Origin: Janibacter limosus
Lineage (GTDB): Bacteria; Actinomycetota; Actinomycetes; Actinomycetales; Dermatophilaceae
Length of the DNA stretch: 64,000 bases
NCBI RefSeq assembly: GCF_004295485.1
Contig: NZ_CP036164.1
Location: forward strand, 992,001-1,056,000
Reading direction: 5' to 3'
Shown: one piece after another, positions 31,096 to 39,603 of the stretch
Layout of the letters: each line of letters opens with the position of its first letter
Position numbering within the stretch: position 1 is the first letter of the stretch
Program-made: the position numbers and the translations under genes
The notes under the pieces: generated by a model
Databases searched by the model: none
Told to the model about the DNA's origin: nothing
Seen by the model: the letters and a program-made list of their open reading frames with translations, nothing else

Positions 31096-31920
31096 TCAGC
31101 TCCCGGTGGCGATCGGGCGTGAGGAGTCGGTGATCCAGTCGCTCCAGCTGCCGACATAGAGGTCGGCCTCGACGCCGGCCTCGTGCAGGGCCAGCGCGGT
31201 GTGCGCCGCCGTGATCCCGGACCCGCAGTAGGTCCCGACGACGGTCACCTCGTCGATGCCCAGCTGCCCGAAGCGCTCACGCAGCTCGCGGGCCGGCCGC
31301 AGTCGGCCGTCCTCGCGCACGAGGTCGGCCATCGGCACGTTGACCGCGCCGGGGATGTGGCCGGCGACGGGATCGATGGGCTCCTCCTCCCCGCGGAAGC
31401 GCTCGGGGGAGCGGGCGTCGACGAGCACGCCGAGCTTGGCGGTGGCTGCGGCGTCGTCGGCGTCGAGCGCGACCAGCTCGTCGGGGTCGAGGACGACGTC
31501 ACCGGGCTCCACCTCGACCGGCTCGGTGCTCACCTCTCCGCCGGCGGCCCGCCAGGCAGCGAGGCCGCCGTCCAGGACGAGGACCTCCTCGATGCCGGCC
31601 CAGCGCAGGACCCACCAGGCGCGCGCGGCACCGAGGGAGGGCTGCTGGTCGTAGACGACGACCACGGAGTCGGTCTGCACTCCCGCCGCGCGCAGGCCGT
31701 CCTGCAGGGTCTGCACATCGGGAAGGGGGTGTCGCCCCCCTTCGCCCGCGGGTCCGGCGAGCACGGTGTCGAGGTTGACGAAGGGAGCGCCCGGCACGTG
31801 GCCGGCGGCGTAGAACGCGGGGCCCTCGCCGGCGAGCGTGTACTGCACGTCGAGGACGACGAGCTTGGGGTTGTGGGCGATCTCGTCCTGCAGGTCGGTG
31901 GGGGTGATCAGGGCACTCAC
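31096..31920 (-). CDS. sseA: Thiosulfate/3-mercaptopyruvate sulfurtransferase (two rhodanese domains)
   Basis: 274 aa with tandem rhodanese domains: an inactive N-terminal half (about 1-130) and a catalytic C-terminal half whose active-site loop reads CGSGITA, the pattern of mercaptopyruvate/thiosulfate sulfurtransferases. R in VDARSPERFRG is the domain-entry motif. GTG 31920 overlaps the CDF stop by 4 nt. It transfers sulfur to cyanide or other acceptors in the cytosol. Confidence 0.92.
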   Translation of the reverse strand: MSALITPTDLQDEIAHNPKLVVLDVQYTLAGEGPAFYAAGHVPGAPFVNLDTVLAGPAGEGGRHPLPDVQTLQDGLRAAGVQTDSVVVVYDQQPSLGAARAWWVLRWAGIEEVLVLDGGLAAWRAAGGEVSTEPVEVEPGDVVLDPDELVALDADDAAATAKLGVLVDARSPERFRGEEEPIDPVAGHIPGAVNVPMADLVREDGRLRPARELRERFGQLGIDEVTVVGTYCGSGITAAHTALALHEAGVEADLYVGSWSDWITDSSRPIATGS

Positions 31921-32867
31921 GGGGTCTCCTCGTGGTCGTCGGTCAGGGGCTGGATCGGGACCTCGTAGTCGCCGAAGTCGTCGTAGGCGCGAGGGTCCTC
32001 GCGTGGCTCGATGTGGGTGGTGATCTCCAGGTCCTGGAACTCGGCCTGCAGGGACTGCTCGATGTCGTCGACGACGTCGTGCGCGCGGCGCACCGACCAC
32101 GAGCCGGGGACGAGGACGTGCATCGCGGCGAAGGACAGGTGCCCGGCGCCGCGGGTGCGCAGGCCGTGGAAGTCGACGTCGTCGGTGCGGCGGGCATCGA
32201 GGGCGGCCGCGATCGCCGCGTTGACCTCCGGCTCGAGGGCCTCGTCCATGAGGCCGCGGCCGGACTCGCTGATGAGCTTCCACCCGGTCCAGATGATGTT
32301 GAGGCCGACGAGCATGGCGACGATCGGGTCGAGCCGGTCGATGCCGGTGACGATCACGAGCAGGACGCCGACGACGACCCCGACCGAGGTCCACACGTCG
32401 GTGAGCAGGTGCTGCCCGTCGGCGCGCAGGGTGATCGACCGGTGCTCGCGCCCGGCACGCAGGAGGACGAAGGCGACGGCGCCGTTGATGACCGACGCGA
32501 CGACCGAGATCGCCAGGCCGATGCCGGGTTGCTCGATCGGCTGCGGGGCGAGGAGACGGACGATCGACTGCCAGATGATGAAGCTGGCGGCGACGAAGAT
32601 CATGCCGCCCTCGATGGCCGCCGAGAAGTACTCGGCCTTGGAGTGCCCGTAGTGGTGGTTGTCGTCCGCGGCGCGCGCCGCCACCCGCAGGGCGATCAGC
32701 GCGGCGATGGCCGCCACGAGGTTGACGATCGACTCCGCGGCGTCCGCGAGCAGGCCGACCGAGTCGGTGATGTACCAGGCGCCGGTCTTCAGCGCGATGG
32801 TCGCCAGGGCCGCGGCGATGGACAGCCAGGCGAACTTCTCGAGGTTGGCCCGTGGGGAGGCGCTCAC
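31917..32867 (-). CDS. Cation diffusion facilitator (FieF-like metal exporter)
   Basis: 316 aa. Six membrane helices and a C-terminal cytosolic metallochaperone-like domain. Metal site residues: D-x3-D-type LLADAAES in helix 2, HHYGHSKAEY in the loop, and HLLTDVWTS in helix 5. Likely exports Zn2+ or Fe2+ in exchange for protons. GTG 32867 overlaps the DUF1648 gene stop; sits in the same operon as sseA. Together with znuACB-zur this region handles zinc both ways, although I see no Zur box here. Confidence 0.92.
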   Translation of the reverse strand: MSASPRANLEKFAWLSIAAALATIALKTGAWYITDSVGLLADAAESIVNLVAAIAALIALRVAARAADDNHHYGHSKAEYFSAAIEGGMIFVAASFIIWQSIVRLLAPQPIEQPGIGLAISVVASVINGAVAFVLLRAGREHRSITLRADGQHLLTDVWTSVGVVVGVLLVIVTGIDRLDPIVAMLVGLNIIWTGWKLISESGRGLMDEALEPEVNAAIAAALDARRTDDVDFHGLRTRGAGHLSFAAMHVLVPGSWSVRRAHDVVDDIEQSLQAEFQDLEITTHIEPREDPRAYDDFGDYEVPIQPLTDDHEETP

Positions 32868-33511
32868 GTGGTCACCGTGACCAGCACGACGAGGATCGCC
32901 ACGGGGACGAGGATCAGCGCGAGCACGGCCCAGCCGAGAGGACGTCCGAAGTTGATGGTGGTCCCGAGACCCATGCGCTTGCTGACGAGGACGTCCGGGT
33001 CGTCCGGGTTGGCGTAGACGAGGCCGCCGAGGTGCCAGTGCTCCCGGTCGGGGTCGTCCGCCAGGTCACGACGACCTGTCCGGACCGAGACGACCACCAG
33101 CCACACCGTCGTGGCGAGGGTGACGGCGAGGAAGGCCCACAGGACCCAGGGGCTCGGGACCGCGTCGTCGGCGATGTAGCCGCTCAGGCACATCAGGCTC
33201 ACGCCGCCACCGATGGCACAGCCGAGGGCCGCGAGCGGGGCACGTGTGCCGGCGCCCTTGCCCGGGATGGCGAGGGTGATCGCGAAGATGACCAGCGCGG
33301 ACAGCTGTCCGATGACGAGCGGCCCGAGGACGGTGCCCCAGGACTTCGTGCCGAAGGCGTCGGGCTCACCGGAGAAGCCGAAGTGCGTCGGGTAGTGCTC
33401 CGGCAGTGCGTCGTAGCGCAGCACGCCCGTGACGACCGCGGCGATCCCCAGGGCGAGGCACAGCAGTGCCCACAGCAGGACGGGGCGCGTGGGGGGAGTT
33501 GGTGAGTCCAC
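32864..33511 (-). CDS. DUF1648/DUF5808 membrane protein
   Basis: 215 aa from GTG 33511. After the first helix comes the DUF1648 motif, YDALPEHYPTHFGFSGEPD (SdpI-like N-terminal piece), then further helices, and a DUF5808 end, HLGGLVYANPDDPDVLVSKR, followed by a last helix. DUF1648 occurs in SdpI-type immunity proteins, but the function of this combination is not known. First gene of the operon with the CDF exporter. Confidence 0.85.
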   Translation of the reverse strand: MDSPTPPTRPVLLWALLCLALGIAAVVTGVLRYDALPEHYPTHFGFSGEPDAFGTKSWGTVLGPLVIGQLSALVIFAITLAIPGKGAGTRAPLAALGCAIGGGVSLMCLSGYIADDAVPSPWVLWAFLAVTLATTVWLVVVSVRTGRRDLADDPDREHWHLGGLVYANPDDPDVLVSKRMGLGTTINFGRPLGWAVLALILVPVAILVVLVTVTT

Positions 33512-33560
33512 GTGTGCGATTGTCCCTCTTCCCGCCCGCGGTGCGACACTGGGAGGCGCG

Positions 33561-34796
33561 ATGACGACCCAGACCCTTGCCCCCAGCACCCCGGCGACCA
33601 CGGGGGAGCGCGTGCTGCCTCCCCTTCGCATCGGTCGGCACGTCATCGACTCACCGGTCGTCCTCGCGCCGATGGCGGGGATCACCAACCGCGCCTTCCG
33701 CCGCCTGTGCCGTGAGGCGGGTGACGCCGGGCTCGCCGCGAGCGGCCTGACCGGGGCCAGCAGTCTCTACGTCAACGAGATGGTCACCTCCCGCGCGCTG
33801 GTCGAGCGGACGCCCGAGTCGATGCGCCTGATCGCCCACGACGAGGACGAGCGCCCGCGCAGCGTGCAGCTCTACAGCGTCGACCCTGCGACCACCGCCG
33901 CCGCCGTGCGGATGCTGGTCACCGAGGAGCGCGCCGACCACATCGACCTCAACTTCGGCTGCCCGGTGCCCAAGGTCACCCGCAAGGGGGGCGGCGCGGC
34001 GCTGCCGTGGAAGCGCGACCTCTTCCGTGCGATCGTCTCCGCGGCGGTCACCGAGGGGGCGAAGGGGGACATCCCCGTCACGATCAAGATGCGCGTGGGG
34101 ATCGACGCCGAGCACCACACCTATCTCGAGGCCGCGACCTCGGCCGTCGAGGAGGGGGTCGCCGCCGTCGCGCTGCACGCGCGCACCGCGAGCCAGGCCT
34201 ACTCCGGCACCGCTGACTGGTCCCACATCAAGCTGCTCAAGGAGACCATCACGTCCGTCCCGGTCCTGGGCAACGGCGACATCTGGTCGGCCGAGGATGC
34301 GCTCCGCATGGTCGAGCAGACCGGCTGCGACGGGGTCGTCGTCGGCCGTGGGTGCCTGGGGCGTCCCTGGCTCTTCGCCGACCTCTCGGCGGCCTTCGCC
34401 GGGACGCAGGTGCGGGTGCGCCCGACCCTCGGCGAGGTCACGGCGACGCTCCGCCGGCACGCCGAGCTGCTCACCGACTTCTACGACGGCGACGAGCTGC
34501 GCGCCTGCCGTGACATCCGCAAGCACATCGCCTGGTACCTCAAGGGGTTCCCCGCCGGGTCGACGGTGCGCAACCAGCTCGCGCTCGTCGACTCGCTCGC
34601 GGCGCTCGACCGGCTCATCGAGACGATGGACCCGACCAGCCCGTGGCCCGGCGACGCCGCCGAGGGGCAGCGCGGCCGCGCCGGCTCCTCCCGCGTCGTC
34701 GCCCTGCCGGAGAACTGGCTCGCCTCGCAGGACCTCGACGAGGCGCAGCTCGCGACGATCGCCGCCGCCGAGCAGTCCGTCGCCGACGGCGGCTGA
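33561..34796 (+). CDS. dusB: tRNA-dihydrouridine synthase DusB
   Basis: 411 aa FMN-dependent enzyme reducing uridines in tRNA D-loops. GGGAGG stands 4 nt before ATG 33561. Opening motif VVLAPMAGITNRAFRRLCRE, catalytic Cys in NFGCPVPKVTRKGGG, and FMN phosphate loops NGDIWSAEDA and GCLGRPW. Position near glyS and dgt-dnaG is conserved in actinobacteria. The stop is 2 nt from that of the convergent pyc. Confidence 0.94.
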   Translation: MTTQTLAPSTPATTGERVLPPLRIGRHVIDSPVVLAPMAGITNRAFRRLCREAGDAGLAASGLTGASSLYVNEMVTSRALVERTPESMRLIAHDEDERPRSVQLYSVDPATTAAAVRMLVTEERADHIDLNFGCPVPKVTRKGGGAALPWKRDLFRAIVSAAVTEGAKGDIPVTIKMRVGIDAEHHTYLEAATSAVEEGVAAVALHARTASQAYSGTADWSHIKLLKETITSVPVLGNGDIWSAEDALRMVEQTGCDGVVVGRGCLGRPWLFADLSAAFAGTQVRVRPTLGEVTATLRRHAELLTDFYDGDELRACRDIRKHIAWYLKGFPAGSTVRNQLALVDSLAALDRLIETMDPTSPWPGDAAEGQRGRAGSSRVVALPENWLASQDLDEAQLATIAAAEQSVADGG

Positions 34797-34798
34797 CC

Positions 34799-37700
34799 TC
34801 ACCCCACGACGACGAGCAGGTCGCCCCCTTCGACCTGCTGGCGGCCACCGATCGCCAGCCGCGTGACGGTGCCGGCCTGCGGGGTGGTGATCGAGGCCTC
34901 CATCTTCATCGCCTCGATGGTCGCGACGGTGTCACCGGCCGCGACCTCGGCGCCTTCCTCGACCTGCAGCGTCACGACCCCGGCGAAGGGAGCCGCGACC
35001 TGACCGGCTGCGTTGGGGTCGGCCTTCTCCGCCGCCACGACCTCGGCGTCGACGGTGCGGTCGCGCACCTGGACCGGCCGCAGCTGGCCGTTGACGGTGC
35101 CCATGACCGTGCGCATGCCCAGCTCGTCGGGCTCGCTCACCGAGCTCAGCCCGATGGTGAGGGTCTTGCCCGGCTCGATCTCGACCTCGTGGTCCTCGCC
35201 CTGCTCCAGCCCGTGGAGGAAGAGCCCGGTGTCGAGCACCGAGGTGTCGCCGAAGGAGGTGCGGGCTGCGCGCATCTCCTGCGTCGGGCCCGGGAAGAGC
35301 AGCTCGTTGAGCGTCTCGCGAGGGGACTCCCGCAGCGCCTGCTCCTGCTCGGGAGTGAGGTCGGCGGTCGGGGGCTGCTCGCGCCGACCCTCGAGGGCCT
35401 TGGTGCGGAAGGGCTCGGGCCAACCGCCGGGCGGGTCGCCGAGGTCGCCGCGCAGGAACCCGATCACCGAGTCGGGGATGTCGAAGCGGGCCGGGTCGGA
35501 CTCGAACTCCGCCGGGTCGGCGCCCAGGCCCACGAGGGACAATGCGAGGTCGCCGACGACCTTGCTGCTCGGGGTGACCTTGACGATGTTGCCGAGCATC
35601 GAGTTGGCCGCGGCGTACATGTCCTCGACCTCCTCGAAGCGCTCCCCGAGACCGAGCGCGATCGCCTGCTGGCGCAGGTTGGACAGCTGGCCGCCGGGGA
35701 TCTCGTGCCGGTAGACCCGCCCGGTGGGGGAGGCCAGTCCGGACTCGAAGGGGGCGTAGAGGCGGCGCACTCCCTCCCAGTAGGGCTCGAGGGCGAAGAC
35801 CTGCTCGATGTCCAGGCCGGTCGGTCGGTCCGTGCCGTCGGTGGCGCCGACGAGCGCGGACAGCGACGGCTGCGAGGTCGTCCCGGCCATCGTCGCGCTG
35901 GCGGCATCGACCGCGTCGACGCCCGCGTCGATCGCCGCGAGCAGGGTGCCGATCTGCCCACCCGCGGTGTCGTGCGTGTGCAGGTGGACCGGCAGGTCGA
36001 AGCGCTCGCGCAGGGCGCGCACCAGGGTGGCCGCCGCGGGGGCGCGCAGCAGCCCGGCCATGTCCTTGATCGCGAGGACGTGGGCGCCGGTCTCGACGAT
36101 CTGCTCGGCGAGGCGCAGGTAGTAGTCGAGGGTGTAGAGCTCCTCGCGCGGGTCGAGGAGGTTGCCGGTGTAGCACAGCGCCACCTCGGCGACAGCGGTG
36201 TCGGTCGCCAGCACCGACTCGACGGCCGGGCGCATCTGGCTGACGTCGTTGAGTGAGTCGAAGATGCGGAAGATCGACAGCCCGCTGCGGGCGGCCTCGG
36301 TGACGAAGGCGTCGGTCACGGTGGTCGGGTACGGCGTGTAGCCGACGGTGTTGCGTCCACGCAGCAGCATCTGCAGGGCGACATTGGGCATCGCCTCGTG
36401 GAGCGCGGCCAGACGCTCCCACGGGTCCTCGTGGAGGAAGCGAAGGGCGACGTCGTAGGTCGCGCCGCCCCAGGCCTCGACCGAGAGCAGCTGCGGGGTG
36501 AGCCGCGAGACGTGCTCGGCCACGTGCAGCAGGTCGCGGGTGCGCACCCGGGTGGCGAGCAGGGACTGGTGTGCGTCGCGGAAGGTCGTGTCCGTGACCG
36601 GGACGTCCGTGCGCTGGCGCAGGTCGGTGGCGAAGCCGGCCGGGCCGAGCCGCAGGAGACGGTCCCGGCTCCCTTCGGGCCGCTCGCCGTCGGGCAGCTG
36701 CGGCAGCTTGGTACGCGGCCGCACGTCACTCTTGCGCGGGCCGTGCGGCTGGTTGACGGTCACGTCGGCGAGGTAGGCGAGCAGCTTGGTCGCCCGGTCC
36801 TTGCCGGTCGGCGCGTCGAGCAGCTGGGGGCGCTCGTCGATGAAGCTCGTGGTGACCTCGCCGGCCTGGAAGGCGGGGTCGCTGAGCACGCCCTCGAGGA
36901 AGGGGAGGTTGGTCGCGACCCCACGGACCCGGAACTCCGCCAGGGCCCGGCGGGCGCGGCGCACGGCCAGCGGGAAGGTCGCGGCGCGGCAGGTGAGCTT
37001 GACGAGCATGGAGTCGAAGTGGGCGCTGACCTCGGCGCCGACGAAGGTCGTGCCGCCGTCGAGGCGCACGCCCGAGCCGCCTGCGGAGCGGTAGGCCGAG
37101 ATCGTGCCCGAGTCGGGACGGAAGCCGTTGGCCGGGTCCTCGGTGGTGATGCGGCACTGCAGCGCGAAGCCGTGGGTACTGATGTCCTCCTGCCGGTGAC
37201 CGAGCTCGGCGAGCGTGGCCCCGGCGGCGATCTGCATCTGCATGACGACGAGGTCGACCTCGGTGACCTCCTCGGTCACGGTGTGCTCGACCTGGATGCG
37301 CGGGTTCATCTCGATGAAGACGTAGCGACCGTCCTCGCCGAGCAGGAACTCGACGGTGCCGGCGTTGACGTAGTCGATCGACTTCGCGAACTTCACCGCG
37401 TCGGCGCACATGCGCTTGCGCAGGTCCGGGTCGAGGTTGGGCGCGGGGGCGATCTCGACGACCTTCTGGTGGCGGCGCTGCACGGAGCAGTCGCGCTCGA
37501 AGAAGTGCAGGACCTCACCGCTGGAGTCGCCGACGACCTGCACCTCGATGTGCCGCGGATTGATCACAGCCTCCTCGAGGTACATCGTCGGGTCGCCGAA
37601 GGCGGACTCGGCCTCACGCTGGGCGGCCTCGAGGGCCTCGCGCAGGTCCTCGCGCCGCGCGACCCGGCGCATGCCACGCCCACCGCCGCCGCTGACGGCC

Positions 37701-38173
37701 TTGACGAAGATCGGGAAGCCCGCCTCCTCGGCGGCCCTCTCCAGGACGTCCAGGTCGGTGCTCGCCTCGGACCCACCGAGGGTGGGCAGGCCGGCCGCCT
37801 TGGCCGCGGCGATGGCGCGCGCCTTGTTGCCGGTGAGCTCGAGGACCTGCGCCGGCGGGCCGATGAAGGTGATGCCGTGGGCGGCGCACTCCTCGGCGAG
37901 CTGGGGGTTCTCCGACAGGAACCCGTAGCCGGGGTAGATCGCGTCGACGTCGGCCTCGACCGCCACGCGCACGATCTCCTCGGGGTCGAGGTAGGCGCGG
38001 ACCGGGTGGCCCTCCTCTCCGATGAGGTAGGCCTCGTCGGCCTTCATCCGGTGCTCCGACAGCCGGTCCTCCACGGGGTAGACGGCGACGGTCGTGGCGT
38101 CGAGCTCGGTGGCCGCGCGGAAGGCGCGGATGGCGATCTCGCCTCGGTTGGCGACGAGGATCTTGCGGAACAT
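34799..38173 (-). CDS. pyc: Pyruvate carboxylase
   Basis: 1124 aa multidomain biotin enzyme: makes oxaloacetate from pyruvate, bicarbonate and ATP. ATG 38173 gives MFRKILVANRGEIA, the biotin-carboxylase start (about 1-455, with GGGGRGMR glycine loop). The carboxyltransferase barrel begins near 530 (TDTTFRDAHQSLLATR). The C-terminal biotinyl domain ends with IEAMKMEASI, with the biotin-accepting Lys. It replenishes the TCA cycle opposite to AceE, which is also in the window. Confidence 0.97.
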   Translation of the reverse strand: MFRKILVANRGEIAIRAFRAATELDATTVAVYPVEDRLSEHRMKADEAYLIGEEGHPVRAYLDPEEIVRVAVEADVDAIYPGYGFLSENPQLAEECAAHGITFIGPPAQVLELTGNKARAIAAAKAAGLPTLGGSEASTDLDVLERAAEEAGFPIFVKAVSGGGGRGMRRVARREDLREALEAAQREAESAFGDPTMYLEEAVINPRHIEVQVVGDSSGEVLHFFERDCSVQRRHQKVVEIAPAPNLDPDLRKRMCADAVKFAKSIDYVNAGTVEFLLGEDGRYVFIEMNPRIQVEHTVTEEVTEVDLVVMQMQIAAGATLAELGHRQEDISTHGFALQCRITTEDPANGFRPDSGTISAYRSAGGSGVRLDGGTTFVGAEVSAHFDSMLVKLTCRAATFPLAVRRARRALAEFRVRGVATNLPFLEGVLSDPAFQAGEVTTSFIDERPQLLDAPTGKDRATKLLAYLADVTVNQPHGPRKSDVRPRTKLPQLPDGERPEGSRDRLLRLGPAGFATDLRQRTDVPVTDTTFRDAHQSLLATRVRTRDLLHVAEHVSRLTPQLLSVEAWGGATYDVALRFLHEDPWERLAALHEAMPNVALQMLLRGRNTVGYTPYPTTVTDAFVTEAARSGLSIFRIFDSLNDVSQMRPAVESVLATDTAVAEVALCYTGNLLDPREELYTLDYYLRLAEQIVETGAHVLAIKDMAGLLRAPAAATLVRALRERFDLPVHLHTHDTAGGQIGTLLAAIDAGVDAVDAASATMAGTTSQPSLSALVGATDGTDRPTGLDIEQVFALEPYWEGVRRLYAPFESGLASPTGRVYRHEIPGGQLSNLRQQAIALGLGERFEEVEDMYAAANSMLGNIVKVTPSSKVVGDLALSLVGLGADPAEFESDPARFDIPDSVIGFLRGDLGDPPGGWPEPFRTKALEGRREQPPTADLTPEQEQALRESPRETLNELLFPGPTQEMRAARTSFGDTSVLDTGLFLHGLEQGEDHEVEIEPGKTLTIGLSSVSEPDELGMRTVMGTVNGQLRPVQVRDRTVDAEVVAAEKADPNAAGQVAAPFAGVVTLQVEEGAEVAAGDTVATIEAMKMEASITTPQAGTVTRLAIGGRQQVEGGDLLVVVG

Positions 38174-38242
38174 GGTGCCTCCGGGGTGTGAGGGCGGTCT
38201 CACCGCCGAAGGTAGCGGTCGGTACCGACGAAGGGGAGTCCG

Positions 38243-38270
38243 GTTCCCATCGTGGGAACGGGCATAGGCT
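38243..38270 (+). promoter_or_regulatory. dgt promoter with GTTCCC inverted repeat
   Basis: TAGGCT (38265-38270) with 7 nt to GTG 38278: a leaderless layout. GTTCCC (38243-38248) and GGGAAC (38254-38259) form an inverted repeat across the -35/spacer, a possible operator. Confidence 0.45.
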
Positions 38271-38277
38271 CCCGGGC

Positions 38278-39507
38278 GTGAGCAACCAGAGCGATCGTGA
38301 GCGGTGGGTCTCCGAGGACCCGGTGCACAAGCGTGCCGACCGGGACGACTTCGCGCGCGATCGTGGGCGGCTCATCCACTCGGCGGCCCTGCGGCGGTTG
38401 TCGGCCAAGACGCAGGTGCTCGGTCCGGGCAGCGACGACTTCGTGCGCAACCGGCTGACCCACAGCCTCGAGGTCGCCCAGATCGGCCGGGAGTTCGGCG
38501 GGGCCCTCGGATGTCGTGCGGACGTGGTGGAGGTGGCCTGCCTCGCCCACGACCTGGGGCATCCCCCCTTCGGCCACAACGGCGAGACCGCGCTCAACAA
38601 GGTCGCGGACGCCATCGGTGGCTTCGAGGGCAATGCGCAGACGCTGCGCATCCTCACCCGGCTCGAGCCCAAGCGGGTGCACCCCGACGGTCGCCCGGCA
38701 GGGCTCAACCTCACCCGCGCCAGCCTCGACGCAGCCACCAAGTACCCGTGGCGACGTGGTCACGGACCCTCTCCCACACCGAAGTTCGGCGCCTACGAGG
38801 ACGACCTGCCGGTCTTCGACTGGATGCGCGAAGGGGGTCCCGGCGGCTTCGTCCGCTGCCTCGAGGCGGATGTCATGGACTGGTCGGACGACGTGGCCTA
38901 CTCGGTGCACGACGTCGAGGACGCCATCGCGTCCGGGCGGCTGGAGCTGCGGCAGCTGCGTGACGCCCACGAGACGGACGCGGTCCTCGACATGGCAGTG
39001 CGCTTCTTCGCCGCTGACCTCGGCCGCGATGCGGTCGGGGAGGGGCTGGAGCGGATCCTCGCCACGGGCGCGGTGCCCGACTCCTACGACGGCTCCCGCG
39101 CGGCGCTCGCCGGGCTGAAGGACATGACCTCCCGGATCATCGGACGCTTCGTCCACGCCGCGGAGGAGGCCACCCGAGCGGTCCACGGCCCCGGTGACCT
39201 GGGGCGCTACGAGGCCCGGCTGGTCGTGCCGGACGACTCCCTGGCGGAGGTCGCTGTGCTCAAGGCGGTGGCCGCCCACTTCGTCATGTTCTCCGGGGAG
39301 CGTGACGACGAGTACCTGTACCAGCGTCAGGTGGTCGCCGACCTGGTCCGGTGGTTCGCGGCCGACCCCGAGGGACGACTCGACGCCGACCTCCGGTACG
39401 ACCTCGCGGCGGCCGGCGACGATGCCGCCCGGCTGCGGGTGGTCGTCGACCAGGTCGCGGGGCTGACCGACGTGCGAGCGCTGGCGCTGCACTCCGCGCA
39501 CTGCTGA
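38278..39507 (+). CDS. dgt: Deoxyguanosinetriphosphate triphosphohydrolase-like HD protein
   Basis: 409 aa from GTG 38278. HD-domain dNTPase releasing triphosphate from dGTP or other dNTPs. Metal ligands: H of THSLEVAQIGRE, HD of AHDLGHPPFGHNGE, and D in DWSDDVAYSVHD. The N-terminal RDDFARDRGRLIHSAALRRL is the family's nucleotide-binding arm. Precedes dnaG as usual in actinobacteria; 96 nt separate the two. Confidence 0.93.
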   Translation: MSNQSDRERWVSEDPVHKRADRDDFARDRGRLIHSAALRRLSAKTQVLGPGSDDFVRNRLTHSLEVAQIGREFGGALGCRADVVEVACLAHDLGHPPFGHNGETALNKVADAIGGFEGNAQTLRILTRLEPKRVHPDGRPAGLNLTRASLDAATKYPWRRGHGPSPTPKFGAYEDDLPVFDWMREGGPGGFVRCLEADVMDWSDDVAYSVHDVEDAIASGRLELRQLRDAHETDAVLDMAVRFFAADLGRDAVGEGLERILATGAVPDSYDGSRAALAGLKDMTSRIIGRFVHAAEEATRAVHGPGDLGRYEARLVVPDDSLAEVAVLKAVAAHFVMFSGERDDEYLYQRQVVADLVRWFAADPEGRLDADLRYDLAAAGDDAARLRVVVDQVAGLTDVRALALHSAHC

Positions 39508-39603
39508 GTGGCGACTGTCGTGGTCCTTCCGACGGACGGCTGACGGGCAGTCACCGGCGGCACCTAGACTCGGCCCCAGTCGGGTCGAGCGTGGAGGTGA
39601 CCA

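Noticed and set aside
36398..38191. 597-codon plus-strand frame opposite pyc
   Set aside because: Antisense shadow of the biotin carboxylase domain; no recognisable motif or ribosome-binding site.
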